From Polaromonas sp. UBA4122 (GTDB lineage Bacteria > Pseudomonadota > Gammaproteobacteria > Burkholderiales > Burkholderiaceae_C), in NCBI GenBank assembly GCA_002381615.1, contig DFWY01000101.1, positions 18,910-58,568 of the forward strand: a stretch of 39,659 nucleotides of DNA, written 5' to 3'. Below are positions 36,013 through 39,659 of the stretch, one piece after another (within the stretch, counting starts at the first letter, position 1; every line of letters begins with the position of its first letter). Below the pieces are notes generated by a model that worked only from the letters and a program-made list of their open reading frames with translations, was not told where the DNA came from and did no database searches. A program made the position numbers and the translations under genes.

Positions 36013-37862
36013 CGCTTGCCGCCCTCACCCTTGGCGCCGTAGGGGTCGTTTATGGCGATATTGGCACCTCACCGCTCTATGCATTCAAAGAGGTTTTTGC
36101 CAGCGGGCACGTTCCCGTCACCCCGGATAACGTCTTAGGCGTCCTGTCCCTGTTCTTCTGGACGCTGACAGTGATCGTATCGATCAAATACGTCGTCCTC
36201 ATTATGCGAGCGGACAACCATGGCGAAGGAGGGTTGATGGCGCTCCTTGCACTGGCTTCCCAGTCGGTCAAGGACAACCCCAGACTCAGGCGGACACTCA
36301 TGATTTGCGGGGTGTTTGGCGTGGCGCTGTTCTTTGGGGATGGCGTGATCACACCCGCCATATCCGTGTTGTCCGCAGTGGAAGGCCTGGAGATCGTGAC
36401 CCCGACAGCCAAGCCCTATGTCCTGCCGATAACCTTGACTGTGTTGGTCCTGCTTTTCATGGTTCAAAGGCGCGGGACAGATCAACTTGGAAAGTTTTTC
36501 GGACCGATCATGGTTGTCTGGTTTGTCGCTATTGGCCTGATGGGGCTGGTGCCCATCATCAACCATCCCGCAGTGCTCAAGGCAGCCTCACCTTACTACG
36601 CATTGCATTTTGGTGTAGAGCATTACCAAGTTGCGTTCGTCACCCTGGGTGCCGTATTTCTTTGCGTAACTGGGGCAGAAGCGCTCTATGCAGATATGGG
36701 CCACTTTGGCAAATCGCCTATTCGTGTGGCTTGGTTTACTCTGGTGATGCCGTCATTAATATTGAACTACTTCGGGCAGGGTGCCCTTGTGTTGGTCAAT
36801 TCGAAGTCCGTCGGGAACCCGTTTTTCTTGATGATGCCTGACTGGGCAACCATCCCGATGGTTGTCCTTGCAACTGCCGCCACGGTGATTGCGTCCCAAG
36901 CACTGATTTCCGGGGCTTTTTCCGCCGCCAAGCAGACGATCCAGCTCGGATACTTGCCGCGACTGTCCATTCTTCACACCTCCGAGTACGACACCGGCCA
37001 GATTTATGTTCCGGCCGTGAATTTTGCATTACTCCTTGGCGTGGTCTTGGCCGTTGGCATCTTCGGCTCGTCTACCGCGCTTGCTGCGGCTTACGGGATT
37101 TCGGTGAGTTTGGTGATGGTGATCACCACGGTCCTGACGTTCTTCGTCATCCGCTACGGCTGGGGTATGCCGCTCTATCTATGCCTTGCCGCGACGGGCT
37201 TCTTTTTTGTTGTCGATGTTTCGTTTTTTGCATCCAATCTGCTCAAGATTGCAGACGGTGGCTGGTTTCCTCTGCTGATGGCGGCCGCCCTGTTTGTGAT
37301 TCTCGTCACCTGGAAAGACGGACGGAGCCTTCTTTCGGCCAAATTGCGCAAGGATGCTCTGGATCTCAAGCCATTTCTTGAAAGTGTTTTGGCTTACCCT
37401 CCAGTGCGCGTTCCAGGTACTGCCGTGTTCATGACGGCAGAAGCGGGTGTCGTGCCAAACGCATTGCTGCACAACCTCAAGCACAACAAGGTGCTCCACG
37501 AGAACAATTTGTTTCTCACGGTTCAAAGCCAAGAGGTCCCGCGAATCCCCGCGAACAGGCAAGTCGAGATCACCCCACTGGGACACGATTGCTGGCAGGT
37601 CATCCTGAACTTTGGTTTCATGGACGATCCCGATGTGCCGCGAGCGCTTCAGCAAATTACCAGTCAGGGTTGCGAGCTGGATCCCATGAAAACGAGCTAT
37701 TTCCTGTCGCGCGATATCGTAGTTCCGACCATTGGCGATGAAATGGCGCCATGGCGGGAAAAGATATTTGCCCAAATGCACCACAGCGCAAGTGGTGCCG
37801 CCAGCTTCCTGCACTTGCCAAACAATGCAGTCGTTGAATTGGGCTCGAAGATTGAAATTTGA
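35994..37862 (+). CDS. kup: low-affinity potassium transport protein Kup
   Basis: Inner-membrane K+/H+ symporter of 622 residues, with about twelve membrane helices up to ~residue 440 and a soluble C-terminal domain. The N-terminus [17 protein letters not shown], the [18 protein letters not shown] motif and [13 protein letters not shown] in the C-terminal domain are diagnostic. It ends [10 protein letters not shown], as Kup proteins do. ATG 35994 is preferred over an open frame from 35931, since [17 protein letters not shown] aligns with the family start. The ribosome binding site is weak. Confidence 0.95.
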   Translation: MKNTQSSLAALTLGAVGVVYGDIGTSPLYAFKEVFASGHVPVTPDNVLGVLSLFFWTLTVIVSIKYVVLIMRADNHGEGGLMALLALASQSVKDNPRLRRTLMICGVFGVALFFGDGVITPAISVLSAVEGLEIVTPTAKPYVLPITLTVLVLLFMVQRRGTDQLGKFFGPIMVVWFVAIGLMGLVPIINHPAVLKAASPYYALHFGVEHYQVAFVTLGAVFLCVTGAEALYADMGHFGKSPIRVAWFTLVMPSLILNYFGQGALVLVNSKSVGNPFFLMMPDWATIPMVVLATAATVIASQALISGAFSAAKQTIQLGYLPRLSILHTSEYDTGQIYVPAVNFALLLGVVLAVGIFGSSTALAAAYGISVSLVMVITTVLTFFVIRYGWGMPLYLCLAATGFFFVVDVSFFASNLLKIADGGWFPLLMAAALFVILVTWKDGRSLLSAKLRKDALDLKPFLESVLAYPPVRVPGTAVFMTAEAGVVPNALLHNLKHNKVLHENNLFLTVQSQEVPRIPANRQVEITPLGHDCWQVILNFGFMDDPDVPRALQQITSQGCELDPMKTSYFLSRDIVVPTIGDEMAPWREKIFAQMHHSASGAASFLHLPNNAVVELGSKIEI

Positions 37863-37944
37863 TACTTGTCAGGACGTCCAGGGGCTGTTGGCGCCAGTTG
37901 ACTATTGAGTACCCCTGGTCAGTTCTGAATCGGCGCAATCTACT

Positions 37945-38214
37945 TTGGATGGTCAAATCACGATCGGCGGGAGCACACTACTACCTGTAGGGGTCAATTT
38001 TTTCGAATTCCGGTTAATGACAGAACCGTTGACTCTTCGTATGACCGGTGTTATCTGCATCTTCGGCATCTATCACCTTACGGTCCTTTGGCAGTCACGT
38101 TGGTCTTGGCACAGTGGTCGATCCGAGCACCTCGAGTTGATCGTTGCCATATACGCGACTCTTGGCATCTTGCTGCTAATTGCGGCACGCAATCACCATT
38201 TGGTCAATAATTAA
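37945..38214 (+). pseudogene. truncated DUF6632-like membrane protein
   Basis: An 89-residue frame with two hydrophobic helices: GVICIFGIYHLTVLWQSRW and IVAIYATLGILLLIAARN. This pattern matches the first half of DUF6632 membrane proteins, which as I recall continue after AARN with a further segment containing SLIWFTVWSS. Here the frame ends at once (HHLVNN). The likely start within it is the ATG at 38017. It could still be a short working protein. Confidence 0.4.
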
Positions 38215-38319
38215 AACCCATATCGCCATATAAATAGTTGACGATTTGACCGGAAAGAACCGATCCAAGGGAACTGTACATAAATTGGAGCAATAAACTC
38301 AAGAGACAAAGGTGGATTG

Positions 38320-39333
38320 ATGGAAAGTCTTGATCTCAGAGTCCTGGGTGATGCGCTGAACTGGCAAAGCGCTGGGCACGCGGTCACGCTGGTCACCGTC
38401 GTCCAAACCTGGGGTAGCGCGCCGCGGCCACCGGGCGCCCTGCTTGCGGTGCGTGACGACGGGGTGGTGAGTGGTTCAGTATCAGGTGGCTGCGTCGAAG
38501 ACGATTTGATTGCCCGCATCAAGGCGGGCTTCAAATCTGTCGGCGGTGGCATGCCCGCATTGGATAAGCCTGCCATGATCGCCTACGGTGTCAGCAAGGA
38601 GGAAGCGACCCGTTTCGGCTTGCCCTGCGGCGGTACCCTGCGGCTGGTGCAGGAGCCCTTGCTGGACACCACCTGGGTGGCGCAATTGCTGGCGCGCACG
38701 GCGGACCATCAGCTGGTGGCGCGCACGCTCACCTTGGCCACTGGCGCGGTGCAGCTGTCGGATGCGGTGCGGGGTCAGTCCATGCACTTCGACGGCAGCA
38801 CGCTGACCACCGTGTTTGGCCCAAAATGGCGCTTGCTGTTGATTGGCGCCGGCCAGTTGTCGCAGGCCGTGGCGCAGATGGCGCTCATGCTCGATTTTGA
38901 AGTGCTGGTGTGCGACCCGCGGGAGGAATATGCTGCCACCCTGGCGACCGGTGTGCCTGGCATTCGGCGCGTCGAAGGCATGCCCGACGATGTGGTGCGC
39001 GAGCTGGTGCCCGATGCCCACACGGCAATAGTGGCCCTCACGCACGACCCAAAACTCGACGACATGGCATTGCTCGAAGCGCTCCAGTCAAGTGCTTTCT
39101 ATGTAGGCGCCTTGGGGTCGCGACGCAACCAGGACGCCCGCAAGGAGCGACTGGCGAAGCACTTCGATTTGAGCGCTGAAGAGCTGGTCCGATTGCACGG
39201 CCCGGTGGGTCTGGCGCTGGGTGCCAAAACGCCGGCCGAGATTGCGATCTCCATCATGGCCGAGATCGTGCAGGTCAAAAATGTGGTGGCTGCGGCAGCG
39301 GCAACGACCACTGCGGGCGGTGCGCTGATTTGA
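38320..39333 (+). CDS. XdhC-family molybdo-enzyme accessory protein
   Basis: A 337-residue protein with the XdhC/CoxI N-terminal domain (TVVQTWGSAPRPPGALLAV and GSVSGGCVEDDLI) and a C-terminal Rossmann-type domain (LLLIGAGQLSQAVAQMALML, then VCDPREEY). XdhC proteins bind the molybdenum cofactor and help sulfurate and insert it into xanthine dehydrogenase or CO-dehydrogenase-type enzymes. ATG 38320 follows GGTGG closely. Its stop overlaps the next gene, a nucleotidyltransferase, which fits a cofactor-maturation unit continuing to the right of the window. Confidence 0.88.
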   Translation: MESLDLRVLGDALNWQSAGHAVTLVTVVQTWGSAPRPPGALLAVRDDGVVSGSVSGGCVEDDLIARIKAGFKSVGGGMPALDKPAMIAYGVSKEEATRFGLPCGGTLRLVQEPLLDTTWVAQLLARTADHQLVARTLTLATGAVQLSDAVRGQSMHFDGSTLTTVFGPKWRLLLIGAGQLSQAVAQMALMLDFEVLVCDPREEYAATLATGVPGIRRVEGMPDDVVRELVPDAHTAIVALTHDPKLDDMALLEALQSSAFYVGALGSRRNQDARKERLAKHFDLSAEELVRLHGPVGLALGAKTPAEIAISIMAEIVQVKNVVAAAAATTTAGGALI

Positions 39334-39659
39334 GTTTGCCCACCGTCATTGTTCTGGCCTCCGGGCGCGGCGAGCGTTTTGCAGCGTCGGGCGGCACCAC
39401 CCACAAACTGCAGGCACGGCTGGCGGGCAAGACGGTGCTGCAACACACGCTGGATGCCGTGCGAGCCAGTGGCCTGCCGTGGCATCTTGAAGACGGCGGC
39501 CATCCCGGCATGGGCGACTCGATTGCAGCCGCGGTGCGGACGACATTGCAGTCCACACCGCAGGCCACTGCCTGGCTGATTCTGCCGGGTGATTTGCCCC
39601 TGATTCAGAGTGACACCCTGCGTGCTGTTGCGGCGGCACTGAATGGTCACGATGTGGCG
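39330..39659 (+). CDS. MobA-like nucleotidyltransferase, 3'-truncated
   Basis: The frame starting at TTG 39330 (or TTG 39336) runs to the window end, 110 codons, and lacks an ATG or GTG start. It reads LASGRGERF for the nucleotide-binding loop, then GMGDSIAAAV and LILPGDLPLI, as in molybdenum cofactor cytidylyl- or guanylyltransferases. TTG 39330 would overlap the XdhC stop (TTGA). The segment between the first helix and GMGDS is only about 13 residues, shorter than usual for MocA. Probably co-translated with the XdhC gene for molybdenum cofactor maturation. Confidence 0.78.
   Translation, partial: MSLPTVIVLASGRGERFAASGGTTHKLQARLAGKTVLQHTLDAVRASGLPWHLEDGGHPGMGDSIAAAVRTTLQSTPQATAWLILPGDLPLIQSDTLRAVAAALNGHDVA

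Overview
The window reads as chromosome of a Gram-negative betaproteobacterium. The best fit is order Burkholderiales, family Comamonadaceae, near Polaromonas or Rhodoferax. Base composition is GC-rich and gene content is typical of that group: urea carboxylase with allophanate hydrolase, a radA-ilvE-waaF stretch, feoAB and tsdBA. Intergenic repeats of a type I recall from Comamonadaceae genomes also support this. No rRNA, tRNA, CRISPR array, phage or insertion sequence was seen. Both ends cut a gene: urea carboxylase on the left and a MobA-like nucleotidyltransferase on the right. The first ~85 bases look like a low-quality contig edge.

Layout. 1-4933 (+): ATP-dependent urea breakdown by urea carboxylase and allophanate hydrolase. 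4949-7126 (-): an EamA-family transporter and the lysophospholipid transporter lplT, divergent from alr (7306-8400). 8433-11159 (-): a three-gene overlapping unit of HpcH/HpaI aldolase, PanE-like reductase and EamA transporter. 11235-15688 (+): radA behind a perfect LexA-type half-site pair, a small membrane protein, ilvE, a CHCC zinc-finger protein and a heptosyltransferase. 15850-18509 (+): the iron unit feoA-feoB-Cys-rich small membrane protein, with a Fur box inside its promoter and a terminator after it. 18706-20675 (-): a two-component pair. 20873-22270 (-): an AmpG-like permease, divergent from a Tat-signal M48 peptidase and an HPP-CBS membrane protein (22296-24448, +).

24557-28704 (+) encodes a complete phosphorelay without a DNA-binding output: Hpt protein, a 1087-residue hybrid kinase and a single-domain receiver. 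The first PAS domain of the kinase keeps the haem-ligand histidine and distal arginine spacing of FixL, so it may sense oxygen. 28915-29451 is a flavin reductase-like protein. 29716-31355 (-) is tsdBA, for periplasmic thiosulfate/tetrathionate chemistry. 31810-34421 (-) is a ycaO-RIO1 kinase pair with overlapping stop and start. 34864-37862 (+) holds pfkB and kup. 38320 to the end holds an XdhC-like molybdo-enzyme accessory gene and the start of a nucleotidyltransferase.

The most unusual sequence-level features are these: a dispersed intergenic repeat placed in frame inside the dimerisation domain of the 18706-19947 kinase; repeats that supply the first codons of the heptosyltransferase and the last codons of the AmpG-like gene; an arfB remnant broken at its GGQ motif between ycaO and pfkB; and the coupled ycaO-RIO pair.
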